DNA of 64,000 nt from a virus, in IMG/VR virus record IMGVR_UViG_3300030117_007605, positions 2,677 to 66,676 of that record. One strand, given 5' to 3'. Position 1 is the stretch's first letter, and each line of letters opens with the position of its first letter. The notes under the pieces are model-generated. The model did no database searches, had not been told where the DNA came from, and worked only from the letters and a program-made list of their open reading frames with translations. Made by a program: the position numbers and the translations under genes. Positions 31,385 to 40,483 of this stretch are shown here, in pieces.

Positions 31385-32123
31385 CTATTCCCGTTATAAG
31401 ATGTGGAGCGAATGCGGCTGGCGCTACCGGTTAGTTTATAAAGATAAGATCCCATTTTATTCTAGCAACGAATTCACTGCATTTGGTACTGCAATTCACG
31501 CTACATGTGAAAATGTTTTGTTTGGGAACAAAGATTCTAAACCAGAAGATTACTTTATTGAACAGTTTGCAGAGAGTCGTAAAGAAATCGAAAAGCCCAA
31601 TGATGATTTAGCAAACGAGATGCTATCGCAAGGTAAAACAATACTCCCACAGGTCCAAGGCGCAGTGAAAGATTATTTTGGCGATTACGAAGTAATCTCT
31701 ACTGAAGAAGAATTATTAGAACCAGTTAAAGAAGACTTGGATTTTAAAGGGTACATTGATATGGTGTTAAAGACACCAGATGGTAAGTATCACATCTTAG
31801 ACTGGAAAACGTGTTCATGGGGCTGGAATGCACAAAAGAAATCAAGTAAACTTATGACTTACCAGTTAACCTTATACAAAAAATATTTTTGTGAGAAGTA
31901 TAATATTGATCCAACAAACGTTGAAACATACTTCGGGTTGTTAAAGAGAACAGCCAAAAAAAACAACGTTGAAATCTTCCGTGTAACAAGCGGTAACAAA
32001 AAAACTGAAAATGCACTTAAATCCTTGAACAATTTTATCTATAATGTTGAAAAAGGTCTTTATTTTAAGAATAGGTTGTCATGTAGATACTGTTCTTTTT
32101 ACAAGACTGAACATTGTAGGTAA
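31347..32123 (+). CDS. RecB/Cas4-type PD-(D/E)XK nuclease
   Basis: The start is TTG 31347, with GAGG six bases upstream, inside the previous gene; the conserved part begins at once with ISYSRYKMWSECGWRYRLVY. Family landmarks are FGTAIHATCENV (active-site His), FKGYIDMVL and HILDWKTCS (catalytic D and D-x-K) and the Gln in MTYQLTLY. The end LSCRYCSFYKTEHCR gives a Cys cluster as in Fe-S Cas4/AddB nucleases. The product is 258 residues. It likely trims or recombines DNA. Confidence 0.85.
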   Translation: MKNSSKNTKDYISYSRYKMWSECGWRYRLVYKDKIPFYSSNEFTAFGTAIHATCENVLFGNKDSKPEDYFIEQFAESRKEIEKPNDDLANEMLSQGKTILPQVQGAVKDYFGDYEVISTEEELLEPVKEDLDFKGYIDMVLKTPDGKYHILDWKTCSWGWNAQKKSSKLMTYQLTLYKKYFCEKYNIDPTNVETYFGLLKRTAKKNNVEIFRVTSGNKKTENALKSLNNFIYNVEKGLYFKNRLSCRYCSFYKTEHCR

Positions 32124-32128
32124 ATTTA

Positions 32129-33400
32129 ATGGAAGAAAAAAGAATAAAGATTCTCACTTTGGGGGATATGCCCTTAGCCACGTCTGGCGTCGGCAACCAA
32201 ACCAAATATATAATTGAAGCATTGCTGGCGACTGGGAAGTTTGAAGTCTTCAGTCTTGGTGGTGCAATGAAACACCCTCGGTATCAGATGCTAAAAACAG
32301 AAAAGTGGGGAGATCTTTGGACAATCTTGCCAGTGGACCAGTTTGGCACAAAAGACATGGTGCGTTCAATTATTTCGCGAGAAAAGCCAGACATTCTTTG
32401 GTTTATGACCGATCCTCGTTTTTGGGGATGGTTGTGGGAAATGGACAACGAAATCCGTCAGAATATCCCAATGGTTTATTATCATGTATGGGACAACTAT
32501 CCATATCCAAAATTCAATAAGAAATACTATGAAAGTAATGATGTGATTGTTTCAATCTCAAAACTGACAGATGATATTGTTAAAACAGTTGCACCAGATG
32601 TCGAATCACATTATATTCCTCATGCTGTGGACACAAACATATTTAAAAAGTTGGATGATGAAATTGTGGATAACCTACGAGCAGAAAACAAGGGTCCATA
32701 TGGTCAAGCCCTCACTGATCGTTTTGTAGTACTTTTTAATAGTAGGAACGCTCGCCGCAAACACAGCGGCACTTTAATATTTTGGTTTAAGGAGTTCCTT
32801 GAAAGAGTGGGGGAGGATAAAGCTGTCCTTCTGATGCACACAGAGCCAACAGATCCCAATGGTCCCGATCTACTACAAATTGTAGAAGACCTTGAACTGG
32901 ATACGGGACAGGTCCTTTTTTCAAGAGACAAATTAGATGAAAAAAAGGTTGCAACACTTTACAATATCGCTGATGTGACAGTGAATATTTCTGATGCAGA
33001 GGGGTTTGGATTATCATGCTTAGAATCACTTGCTTGTGAAACTCCAGTGGTTGGAGTCCGTACAGGTGGTTTGCAAGACCAATTAACCGATGGGAAGGAG
33101 GTCTTTGGTGTTATGATTGAACCCTCATCGTCTGAAGTTGTTGGTTCTCAATTGGTTCCTTATGTACATGAAGACAGAATTGCGAAAGAAGACTTTATCA
33201 ATGGTCTATATGATATGTATTTTGCTGCCAAATCCGGCAGAGCCAAAATTGGCAAGAAGGCAAGAAAACATGTTATGAAGAATTTTAATTTTAAAGACTT
33301 TAACGAATCTTGGATTAACTTGATGCTTGAAATCCATGAGAAATACGGCTCTTGGGAAAATAGGAAGCTTTATCAAAACTGGAGAAATGAATCATTATGA
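32129..33400 (+). CDS. GT4-type glycosyltransferase
   Basis: The 423-residue protein has the GT-B fold of family 4: N-terminal LGDMPLATSGVGNQTKYI, YIPHAVDTNIFKKL before the donor domain, and the E-x7-E motif in DAEGFGLSCLESLACETPVV. Donor and acceptor are not readable from sequence. It opens the large glycan operon and overlaps the next glycosyltransferase by four bases. Confidence 0.88.
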   Translation: MEEKRIKILTLGDMPLATSGVGNQTKYIIEALLATGKFEVFSLGGAMKHPRYQMLKTEKWGDLWTILPVDQFGTKDMVRSIISREKPDILWFMTDPRFWGWLWEMDNEIRQNIPMVYYHVWDNYPYPKFNKKYYESNDVIVSISKLTDDIVKTVAPDVESHYIPHAVDTNIFKKLDDEIVDNLRAENKGPYGQALTDRFVVLFNSRNARRKHSGTLIFWFKEFLERVGEDKAVLLMHTEPTDPNGPDLLQIVEDLELDTGQVLFSRDKLDEKKVATLYNIADVTVNISDAEGFGLSCLESLACETPVVGVRTGGLQDQLTDGKEVFGVMIEPSSSEVVGSQLVPYVHEDRIAKEDFINGLYDMYFAAKSGRAKIGKKARKHVMKNFNFKDFNESWINLMLEIHEKYGSWENRKLYQNWRNESL

Positions 33401-34680
33401 AAAAGAAAGTATTATTAGTAGGTCCAATTTTAACTCAATCTGGATATGGAGAACATGCCAGGATGGTTTATCGAGCTTTAAAGAGTCGTGAAGACATATT
33501 TGATATTTATGTTAATCCGGTAAACTGGGGTGCGACAAGCTGGATTACAGAAAGAACACCTGAACGCGAAGAAATCAATGTTTTAATTCAAAAGACTTTT
33601 CAACACCTTCAGGAAAAGCTACCATTTGATACAACCATAATGGTTACAATTCCATCAGAATGGAAACAATATCGTGCAGCCCCTGAAAATATCGGTGTTT
33701 GTGCGGGAATTGAAACTGATAGAGTTTCACCACACTGGCTGGAAGCAGCTAATCTTTTTGTCGATAAGGTCATTGTCCCCGCAGAATTTTCGAAAGAAGG
33801 CTTTGTAAACGCTGCTTGGGATGTGAAAGATCAAGCGGGGAATGATTTGAAGTTAACTCTTGCTAAACCAATTGAAGTTGTAAATTACCCAGTCGAAAAA
33901 GAGTTTTGTAATCCTTCAGATTGTTTACATGAGAAGCTAAAATTTGAACACGACTTTAATTTTCTTTGTGTTGCACAATGGGGCATTAGAAAAAACATCG
34001 ATGGGACGCTTAAATACTTTTTAGATGAATTCAAAGATGAAGAAGTAGGGCTTGTTTTGAAGTTATCTATAAAAGATAGTTCAACAATAGACTTTTATCA
34101 AACTAAGAAGAGAATCAATAATATATTAAAGGCATATCCTGATAGAAAGTGCTCTGTTCGACTCTTACATGGATATTTTTCAAAAGAAGAGTTAAGTTCT
34201 CTTTATACTCACCCTCAAATTAAAGCGATGGTTAATTTTGGGCATGGTGAAGGCTATGGATTGCCTCTTTTTGAAGCGGCATCTGTTGGTTTACCAGTGC
34301 TTACTCATGATTGGGGCGGTCAGAAAGACTTTCTATATGCTCCCAAAAAAGATAAGAAGGGTAGAGAAAAGATGAGACCGCATTTTTCTAAGGTTTCTTA
34401 TGACTTAAAACCAATACAGAAAGAAGCAGTTTGGGACAGCGTGCTACAACCAGAAAGCCAATGGGCATATCCTCACTGGGGATCTTGTCAAATTAGCATG
34501 AGACAATGTTTTGAAAACTACGGATTATATTCAGGGCAAGCGAAGAAACTAAAAACTTGGGTTCTTAAAAATTTCCATGAGGATAAAATTAATAAAGAAA
34601 TGGTTGACTTATTACACGACGAGGAAGCATTCGAAGTAGAAAATTGGTTGACGTCACTTGGCGATATTGATGAAGGATAA
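33397..34680 (+). CDS. GT4-type glycosyltransferase
   Basis: This 427-residue protein begins MKKKVLLVGPILTQSGYGEH and has the donor-site E-x7-E in GHGEGYGLPLFEAASVGLPV, so it is a retaining GT-B enzyme related to its upstream neighbour. ATGA overlap links the two genes. The pair could add consecutive sugars. Confidence 0.87.
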   Translation: MKKKVLLVGPILTQSGYGEHARMVYRALKSREDIFDIYVNPVNWGATSWITERTPEREEINVLIQKTFQHLQEKLPFDTTIMVTIPSEWKQYRAAPENIGVCAGIETDRVSPHWLEAANLFVDKVIVPAEFSKEGFVNAAWDVKDQAGNDLKLTLAKPIEVVNYPVEKEFCNPSDCLHEKLKFEHDFNFLCVAQWGIRKNIDGTLKYFLDEFKDEEVGLVLKLSIKDSSTIDFYQTKKRINNILKAYPDRKCSVRLLHGYFSKEELSSLYTHPQIKAMVNFGHGEGYGLPLFEAASVGLPVLTHDWGGQKDFLYAPKKDKKGREKMRPHFSKVSYDLKPIQKEAVWDSVLQPESQWAYPHWGSCQISMRQCFENYGLYSGQAKKLKTWVLKNFHEDKINKEMVDLLHDEEAFEVENWLTSLGDIDEG

Positions 34681-35536
34681 GACGGCAAAGATTGTTTTAA
34701 TCTCTGATTACTTTTTGAAAGACCTTCCCTACGGTGGCGGTGCCGAGTATAACGATGAGATTGTTAACAACTTGTTGTCGGACAGAGGCTATTCGGTCAT
34801 TAGAAAAAAGTCCCATCAGGCAGACGTCAAATTTTTAACAAGTTTGCCTGATGGAACAAAATTGATAGTATCAAATTTTATAAATCTATCTGAAGAAAGC
34901 AAACAATATATTGCAAAAAATCTTGATTATATAATTTATGAGCACGATCATAAATATTTAAGACTTAGGATACCATCTCTATTTTATAATTTCAAAGCAC
35001 CAGATCACGAGATAGTAAATTATAATTTTTATAAGTCTGCAAAAACTGTTCTTGCACAAACTAGTTTTCACAAAAAAATTATAGATCTGAACATTAATAC
35101 CGAGAATGTCATTAGTTTGTCGGGCAATTTATGGACTGATGAAGATTTTGAGCAATTCAAGGAGAACCTTTCGATGGCAAAGACAGAACAATGTTCTGTT
35201 TTAAATTCCCCGCTTATCAATAAAGGGACTGCCAAGGCAGTTAAACACTGTGAAGAAAATAATATTGATTATGAATTGATCGCTGACAAAAATTATTATA
35301 AATTCTTAAAAAAGATCGCTTCGAACCAAAAATTAATATTTTTGCCAACAATCCCTGAGACGTTAAGCAGAATTTGTGTTGAAGCTAAGATGATGGGATG
35401 CTCAGTTATAACGAACGGCATGGTTGGTGCGAAATATGAAGACTGGTATAAACTTAGGGGAGAAGAGTTGATCGAGCACATGAAGAAGACCCGAGATGAA
35501 ATAGTTGAATTGATTTTGGAGCAATTAAGTGGATAG
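34670..35536 (+). CDS. GT-B-like glycosyltransferase, short form
   Basis: I use ATG 34670, which overlaps the previous stop, rather than TTG 34658. The 288-residue product has SDYFLKDLPYGGGAEYNDEI at the start and FLPTIPETLSRICVEAKMMG near the end, the donor-site helix of GT4-like folds with P-E-T replacing the usual E-G-F. It is about 100 residues shorter than its neighbours and may be a reduced or accessory enzyme. Confidence 0.7.
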   Translation: MKDKTAKIVLISDYFLKDLPYGGGAEYNDEIVNNLLSDRGYSVIRKKSHQADVKFLTSLPDGTKLIVSNFINLSEESKQYIAKNLDYIIYEHDHKYLRLRIPSLFYNFKAPDHEIVNYNFYKSAKTVLAQTSFHKKIIDLNINTENVISLSGNLWTDEDFEQFKENLSMAKTEQCSVLNSPLINKGTAKAVKHCEENNIDYELIADKNYYKFLKKIASNQKLIFLPTIPETLSRICVEAKMMGCSVITNGMVGAKYEDWYKLRGEELIEHMKKTRDEIVELILEQLSG

Positions 35537-36263
35537 TCTTAAGTTTACAATAATAATTCCGTGTTTTAACAGTGAAAACTGGATTAAAGAAAGTCTATTA
35601 TCTGCCTTAAACCAGACTTACAAGAATTTAGAAGTTATCTTTGTTGATAACGAGAGCACGGATACATCCGTTGAGATCACAAAAGAAATTAAAGGACAAT
35701 ATCCAAATTTAATAACGGCTTCAGCAAAAAACATATATAAACATTCGTATCAAGAACCTGTTGAAAAGGGATTAGAAATTGCTACTGGTGATTATTTCAC
35801 AATATTAGGATCAGATGACTACTTGCATGAGGACTATGTAAAAAATATTGTTGACATTCTGTCAAAAACTGATAAAATCGCTGTTATGCAAAGCCCCTTG
35901 CACTGTGTAAAGGAAAGCGATGCTCAGGTGGTGAATAAAATAAAACATAAATATAGAAATATCGGAGAATTTAAGCGGTTACTGCTTGAAGGGTGTCCGG
36001 TCACCACGCCCACATTGGTTATCAAGAAAGAATTATATGACAATGGGGCTATAACTTGGAGGTCTGATAAGTTTTTAGGGGCTTCAGATTATGATCTTTA
36101 TTTTTCGTTAGCAGATCAGGGCATCTTCATTTACCCTTTGCCCAAATGGCTGGGATATTATTATCGCTGGAATCCAGAACAATCTACATGGGGGATGCAT
36201 CGCGAAGAAACAAACTATGATAAACTTATAAAGGATGAATGGACAGAAAAATGGCAGAATTAA
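35529..36263 (+). CDS. GT2-type glycosyltransferase
   Basis: Starting at GTG 35529 within the previous gene, the 244-residue product shows the GT-A family 2 pattern: FTIIIPCFNSENWIKESLLS, the nucleotide-binding VDNESTDTS, and the DxD-like GSDDYLHEDYV. It uses a nucleotide-sugar donor and inverts. A YYYRWNPEQSTW stretch near the end is likely at the acceptor site. Confidence 0.88.
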   Translation: MDSLKFTIIIPCFNSENWIKESLLSALNQTYKNLEVIFVDNESTDTSVEITKEIKGQYPNLITASAKNIYKHSYQEPVEKGLEIATGDYFTILGSDDYLHEDYVKNIVDILSKTDKIAVMQSPLHCVKESDAQVVNKIKHKYRNIGEFKRLLLEGCPVTTPTLVIKKELYDNGAITWRSDKFLGASDYDLYFSLADQGIFIYPLPKWLGYYYRWNPEQSTWGMHREETNYDKLIKDEWTEKWQN

Positions 36264-36889
36264 AAGAACGAATACTCGATATTTGCTTTAAACACAAACT
36301 ATCGCACATGGGATCCTACTTCTCCAGTGTAGGAATTATCGATGATATTTATTCAAAAATGACGGACGATGATATCTTTATCTTGTCACCAGGGCATTGC
36401 GCGGTCGCATTGTATGCCGTTCTAGAAAAATATAAAGGTGTTGATGCTGATAAACTTTTTGAAAAGCATGGAGGGCACCCTCACCGTGATGAACAAAACC
36501 ATATTTTTTGTTCGACGGGTAGTCTTGGAATGGGATTACTTGTTGCGATAGGTAGGGCAATGGCGAACCCTAAAAGAAAAGTATATTGTCTGATAAGTGA
36601 CGGTGAGTGCGCCGAGGGGTCTATCTGGGAAGGGCTCAAATTCATCTATGAGAATAATATTCAAAATATAGAGGTATATGCTAATATAAATGGATATGCA
36701 GCATATGATTCTGTAGATGTGGATTACCTTTGCAGGCGTTTGAAAACATTTTTACCTAAAATAAACTTAGTTTTTACCAAAGTAAACCATTTTGATTTTT
36801 TGAATGGGCTCAATGCCCATTACCACATTATGAGCAAAGAAGATTACGATCTTGCAAAAAAGGAGTTGAGGCTTGAGAAAAGAGTTTAG
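36239..36889 (+). CDS. transketolase N-terminal (TPP-binding) subunit
   Basis: The 216-residue protein matches the pyrophosphate domain of transketolases: LSPGHCAVALYAVL, CSTGSLGMGLLVAIGRAMA and the TPP/Mg motif SDGECAEGSIWEG with a later Asn in YANINGY. It is about 60 residues shorter than common split-type N subunits. It acts with the next gene's product to move two-carbon units between sugars. Position inside a nucleotide-sugar operon suggests a role in building an unusual sugar. ATG 36251 is an alternative start. Confidence 0.87.
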   Translation: MDRKMAELKERILDICFKHKLSHMGSYFSSVGIIDDIYSKMTDDDIFILSPGHCAVALYAVLEKYKGVDADKLFEKHGGHPHRDEQNHIFCSTGSLGMGLLVAIGRAMANPKRKVYCLISDGECAEGSIWEGLKFIYENNIQNIEVYANINGYAAYDSVDVDYLCRRLKTFLPKINLVFTKVNHFDFLNGLNAHYHIMSKEDYDLAKKELRLEKRV

Positions 36890-37349
36890 TAAATTTTTAT
36901 ATAAAGAAATGGGTAAAAATGAGAATATAGTTCTTTTAACTGGAGATCTTGGATATGGACTCTGGGATAAAATCAGAATGGATTATCCCGATAGGTTCTG
37001 GAATGTGGGCTCGTCAGAACAACTCCTGATCTGTGCTGCTACAGGTTTAGCAATGGAAGGCAAAATTCCGTTTGTTTATTCTATAACTCCTTTTTTACTT
37101 TATCGACCATTTGAAGCAATTAGAAATTACGTTGATCATGAAAAGATCCCAATCAAATTAATCGGAGGTGGTAGAGACCGCGATTATGGGTATTTAGGAT
37201 TTTCACACTGGGCAGAGGAAGACAAAAAGGTGATGAGTTGTTTTGATAATATTATTATGTCACATCCAGCTTCCGCAGAAGAAGCAAAAAAAGTTTTGGT
37301 AGAAAGCATTCATAACAATAAACCTTATTATATAAACTTAAAAAGATGA
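36873..37349 (+). CDS. transketolase pyrimidine-binding subunit, minimal
   Basis: The TTG start at 36873 has AAGGAG upstream and lies inside the partner gene. Residues include LLTGDLGYGLWD, FWNVGSSEQLLICAATGLAM (catalytic Glu in SSEQ) and YRPFEAIRNYVDHE, which define the pyrimidine domain. At 158 residues it lacks the third, C-terminal transketolase domain altogether. The pair is therefore a minimal two-domain transketolase. Confidence 0.87.
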   Translation: MRKEFSKFLYKEMGKNENIVLLTGDLGYGLWDKIRMDYPDRFWNVGSSEQLLICAATGLAMEGKIPFVYSITPFLLYRPFEAIRNYVDHEKIPIKLIGGGRDRDYGYLGFSHWAEEDKKVMSCFDNIIMSHPASAEEAKKVLVESIHNNKPYYINLKR

Positions 37350-38173
37350 AAAAGATATTAGTAATCGCTAAAAACAGCTTTTTAGCAAAACAAATAAATG
37401 ATTTTTTTGCCAACAGTGAATATTCTTTATATTTCACAACAAGAAAGGATTTTGATGCCACATCGCCTTCGCAGGTGAGAAGTTATTTTATAAACAAATA
37501 TTATGATGTGGTGATTAATTGTGCAATCAACGGAGGGATCCGAGGAAGAAAAGACACATTAACTGACTTTATTAATAACATCGCAATGTTTAATAATCTT
37601 TTAGACAATAAAAGTCATTATGGGAAGTTAATAAACTTTGGCTCCGGTGCAGAGTTTGACAGAAGACATGGAATTGATGAGTGCAAAGAAGACGAAGTGT
37701 TCACAAAGACCCCTGTTGATTACTATGGAATGTCAAAGAACATAATAACTAAAGAGATCTACAGCCAAAACGAAGTTTTCAACATTAGAATCTTTGGTTG
37801 TTTTGGACCTCATGAAAAGCAATCTAGATTTTTAAAATCAAATATTAATAATGTGTTGGCAAACAAAGATATTATAATTCACCAAAACAAATATATGGAT
37901 TTTATTTCTGCTGACGATCTGTGTAGGATAATAAAATACTATATTGATAACGATGCAAAATTACTTCCAAAAGATATTAATGCTGTCTATGATACCAAAT
38001 ACACCTTAAAACAATTTGCAGAAATGTTAAAATTATATATGAACAGCGAAAGTTCCATTGTGGTGAACAAAGAAGGTTTGTCAAATTCATATACTGGTTG
38101 TGGCAAGAGATTAAAACAAATGGGGATTCCCCTCAATGGACTTGAATTAGAAATAAAAAATATTTTAAAATAG
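37346..38173 (+). CDS. NAD-dependent epimerase/dehydratase-like protein
   Basis: The 275-residue protein has the extended SDR layout: VVINCAINGG, FGSGAEFDRR, the Y-x3-K pair in DYYGMSKNIITKEIY and YMDFISADDL. The N-terminal Gly-rich loop is degenerate (VIAKNSFLAKQ), so cofactor binding may be altered. GDP-fucose-synthase-like and other NDP-sugar reductases/epimerases fit best. It overlaps the transketolase subunit by ATGA. Confidence 0.78.
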   Translation: MKKILVIAKNSFLAKQINDFFANSEYSLYFTTRKDFDATSPSQVRSYFINKYYDVVINCAINGGIRGRKDTLTDFINNIAMFNNLLDNKSHYGKLINFGSGAEFDRRHGIDECKEDEVFTKTPVDYYGMSKNIITKEIYSQNEVFNIRIFGCFGPHEKQSRFLKSNINNVLANKDIIIHQNKYMDFISADDLCRIIKYYIDNDAKLLPKDINAVYDTKYTLKQFAEMLKLYMNSESSIVVNKEGLSNSYTGCGKRLKQMGIPLNGLELEIKNILK

Positions 38174-38182
38174 TGGGTGATA

Positions 38183-39523
38183 ATGCTTTTGGAAAAGAAA
38201 GAACAAATATTAAAGCTTGTAAAAGAATACATTTCAGAAAAAAACGAGCAAAAAACTTGGACCGAGGGGGAAGATTGGGTAACTTATTCTGGTCCTCATT
38301 TAGATGAAAAAGAATTTGTCGATGCTGTAGATGTGTTGATTGATGGTTGGATGATTTTTGGAAAAAACAACCGTGAATTCGAAAAACGTTTTCCTAAACA
38401 TTTGGGCAGAAGATTTGGTGTTTTAACAAACTCTGGTAGTTCCGCAAACCTATTGGCTATGTCATGCCTTAAATCAAAGAGCACATTTAATTTAAAGCCA
38501 GGAGCTAAATTTATCACCCCGGTTGTTTGTTTCCCAACAACCATCAACCCAATAATTCAAAATGGGTTTAAACCAGTTTTTGTTGATGTAACGTTGCCAA
38601 ATCTTAATTTAAATCTAGATCATGTTGAGAAAAAGTTGCAAGAAGACCCTGAAATTAAGGGCATTGTTTTTGCTCACGTCTTGGGCAACCCTCCCGACAT
38701 GGATAGGTTAATGGGGTTGGTAGAAAAGTACAATTTAATTTTCATTGAAGACGCTTGTGATGCTCTAGGTTCTACCTACGACGGAAAAAAACTTGGATCT
38801 TATGGGCACATTTCAACTTGTTCTTTTTTTCCGGCACACCATATGACGACTGGAGAGGGGGGCTTTGTTGCCACCAATGATTACAAAATTAGAAAGTCAC
38901 TATCAAGCTTTAGAGACTGGGGTCGAGCTTGCTATTGCAACGATGCCAAACCGGGTAACGTAACCGCAGGCACAGCATGTGGCAACAGATTTAAATCGTG
39001 GTTACCAAAACTACCAGAAGCAATTTATGATCATAGATATGTCTTTGACGAAATTGGCTACAATATTAAGCCTCTCGATTTACAGGGAGCGATTGGGCTA
39101 CAACAATTGAAAAAATTGCCTGAAATGGACGCCGCACGGAGAAAAAATTTCGATCGTTTGATTAAGATTTTTTCAAAATATGAAAAATACTTTTGGTTAC
39201 CCAAAGCAACAGAGAAAGCTGATCCTTGTTGGTTCGGTTTCTTATTAACGGTTAAAGATTCCGCTCCATTTTCAAAACAAAGATTTGTTCAACACATGGA
39301 AGACAACAAAATTCAAACCAGAAGCTATTTTACAGGAAACGCCTTGGCTCACCCAGCATATGAGGATTTTGCGAATGAATATAAAAACATAAGAACGGCA
39401 TTCCCAGTCGCAACCTATGTAACAAGCAACACTTTGTTTTTAGGAACTTTTATAGGAATCACAGATGAGAAGATGGATTATATTGAAAAGGTAGTAGATT
39501 CTTTTTTTGCGGAGGCAGAATGA
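38183..39523 (+). CDS. rfbH: iron-sulphur PLP-dependent NDP-4-keto-6-deoxyhexose 3-dehydrase (RfbH/AscC type)
   Basis: I use ATG 38183; a GTG lies two codons upstream. The 446-residue protein is a DegT/StrS-fold PLP enzyme in which the usual Lys is His: FFPAHHMTTGEGG, H219. That replacement marks the 3-dehydrase E1, which removes the 3-hydroxyl of CDP-4-keto-6-deoxyglucose. C192-x57-C250-x-C252 matches the E1 iron-sulphur ligands; the fourth Cys is C266, giving x13 instead of the usual x7. E1 needs a reductase (E3), not seen in this window. The product would be a 3-deoxy sugar. Confidence 0.85.
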   Translation: MLLEKKEQILKLVKEYISEKNEQKTWTEGEDWVTYSGPHLDEKEFVDAVDVLIDGWMIFGKNNREFEKRFPKHLGRRFGVLTNSGSSANLLAMSCLKSKSTFNLKPGAKFITPVVCFPTTINPIIQNGFKPVFVDVTLPNLNLNLDHVEKKLQEDPEIKGIVFAHVLGNPPDMDRLMGLVEKYNLIFIEDACDALGSTYDGKKLGSYGHISTCSFFPAHHMTTGEGGFVATNDYKIRKSLSSFRDWGRACYCNDAKPGNVTAGTACGNRFKSWLPKLPEAIYDHRYVFDEIGYNIKPLDLQGAIGLQQLKKLPEMDAARRKNFDRLIKIFSKYEKYFWLPKATEKADPCWFGFLLTVKDSAPFSKQRFVQHMEDNKIQTRSYFTGNALAHPAYEDFANEYKNIRTAFPVATYVTSNTLFLGTFIGITDEKMDYIEKVVDSFFAEAE

Positions 39524-40479
39524 AGGTTGTATACATTACTGGCTGTTTAGGCTTTATAGGCTCCTATGTGACCCGCAGATGCCTTGAAAAAGGCTGGATG
39601 GTATATGGAGTCGATAAATGCACTTACGCAGCTAGTATCGAATCCTTGAAGGAGTTTGAGAAATATAAAAACTTCACTTTTGAAAAAATTGACATTAAGG
39701 ATATGACTCACCTATATGATTGCGATTATATTATTAACCTTGCTGCGGAGTCACATGTCGGTAATAGTATCGTCGATAGTAAGAAGTTTTTGGACAGCAA
39801 TGTCGCTGGTACACAAAATTTATTGGAATTGGTTAGGCATAAGCAAGAAAATTGTAACGAGAGACCGATTTTCTTCCATTTTAGCACTGATGAAGTGTAT
39901 GGAGATATTGAGTCCGGTGCTCATATAGAGGATGATCTTCTTAAACCAAGCAACCCTTATTCGGCTGCAAAAGCAGCAGCAGATATGCTAGTAAACGCCT
40001 GGGCAAGAACTTATGGCGTCAATTATATAATACTGAGACCAACAAATAATTATGGGATTGGTCAATATCCTGAAAAGTTGATTCCTCTATCTGTTAAAAA
40101 CTTAGTTAGAAATAAAAAAATTAGACTCCACGATGGTGGGAAGCCTGTAAGAACTTGGTTACATGCCGATGATACAGCTTTGGCAGTTATAAAAATTATT
40201 GAGTCCGGTAATATTAATAAAATATATAATGTTTCAGGCGGGTTCGAAAGAGACAATCTAACGATTGTTAATAAAATATTAGAAAGCTTTTTCAAAAATA
40301 AAGTTACAGAACAAACATACGTTGATCATATTGACTTCTCATACAATAGAGAAGGTCAGGATGTCCGGTATTCTTTAAATGACGATTCTTTAAGATCTAT
40401 TGGCTGGTCCCCTCAAAGAAAATTCGATGAAGAAATAGAAAATATTGTAGAATATTATAAGAACAACTTCATTTGGTAG
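39520..40479 (+). CDS. RmlB-like NDP-glucose 4,6-dehydratase
   Basis: The 319-residue SDR begins VVYITGCLGFIGSYVTRRCL (NAD loop) and has FSTDEVYGDIESG, Y-x3-K in NPYSAAKAAAD and RPTNNYGIGQYPEKLIP, all characteristic of dTDP/CDP-glucose 4,6-dehydratases. It makes the 4-keto-6-deoxy intermediate that the previous enzyme would use. GGAGG precedes the start; it overlaps that gene by ATGA. Confidence 0.88.
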   Translation: MKVVYITGCLGFIGSYVTRRCLEKGWMVYGVDKCTYAASIESLKEFEKYKNFTFEKIDIKDMTHLYDCDYIINLAAESHVGNSIVDSKKFLDSNVAGTQNLLELVRHKQENCNERPIFFHFSTDEVYGDIESGAHIEDDLLKPSNPYSAAKAAADMLVNAWARTYGVNYIILRPTNNYGIGQYPEKLIPLSVKNLVRNKKIRLHDGGKPVRTWLHADDTALAVIKIIESGNINKIYNVSGGFERDNLTIVNKILESFFKNKVTEQTYVDHIDFSYNREGQDVRYSLNDDSLRSIGWSPQRKFDEEIENIVEYYKNNFIW

Positions 40480-40483
40480 GTAC

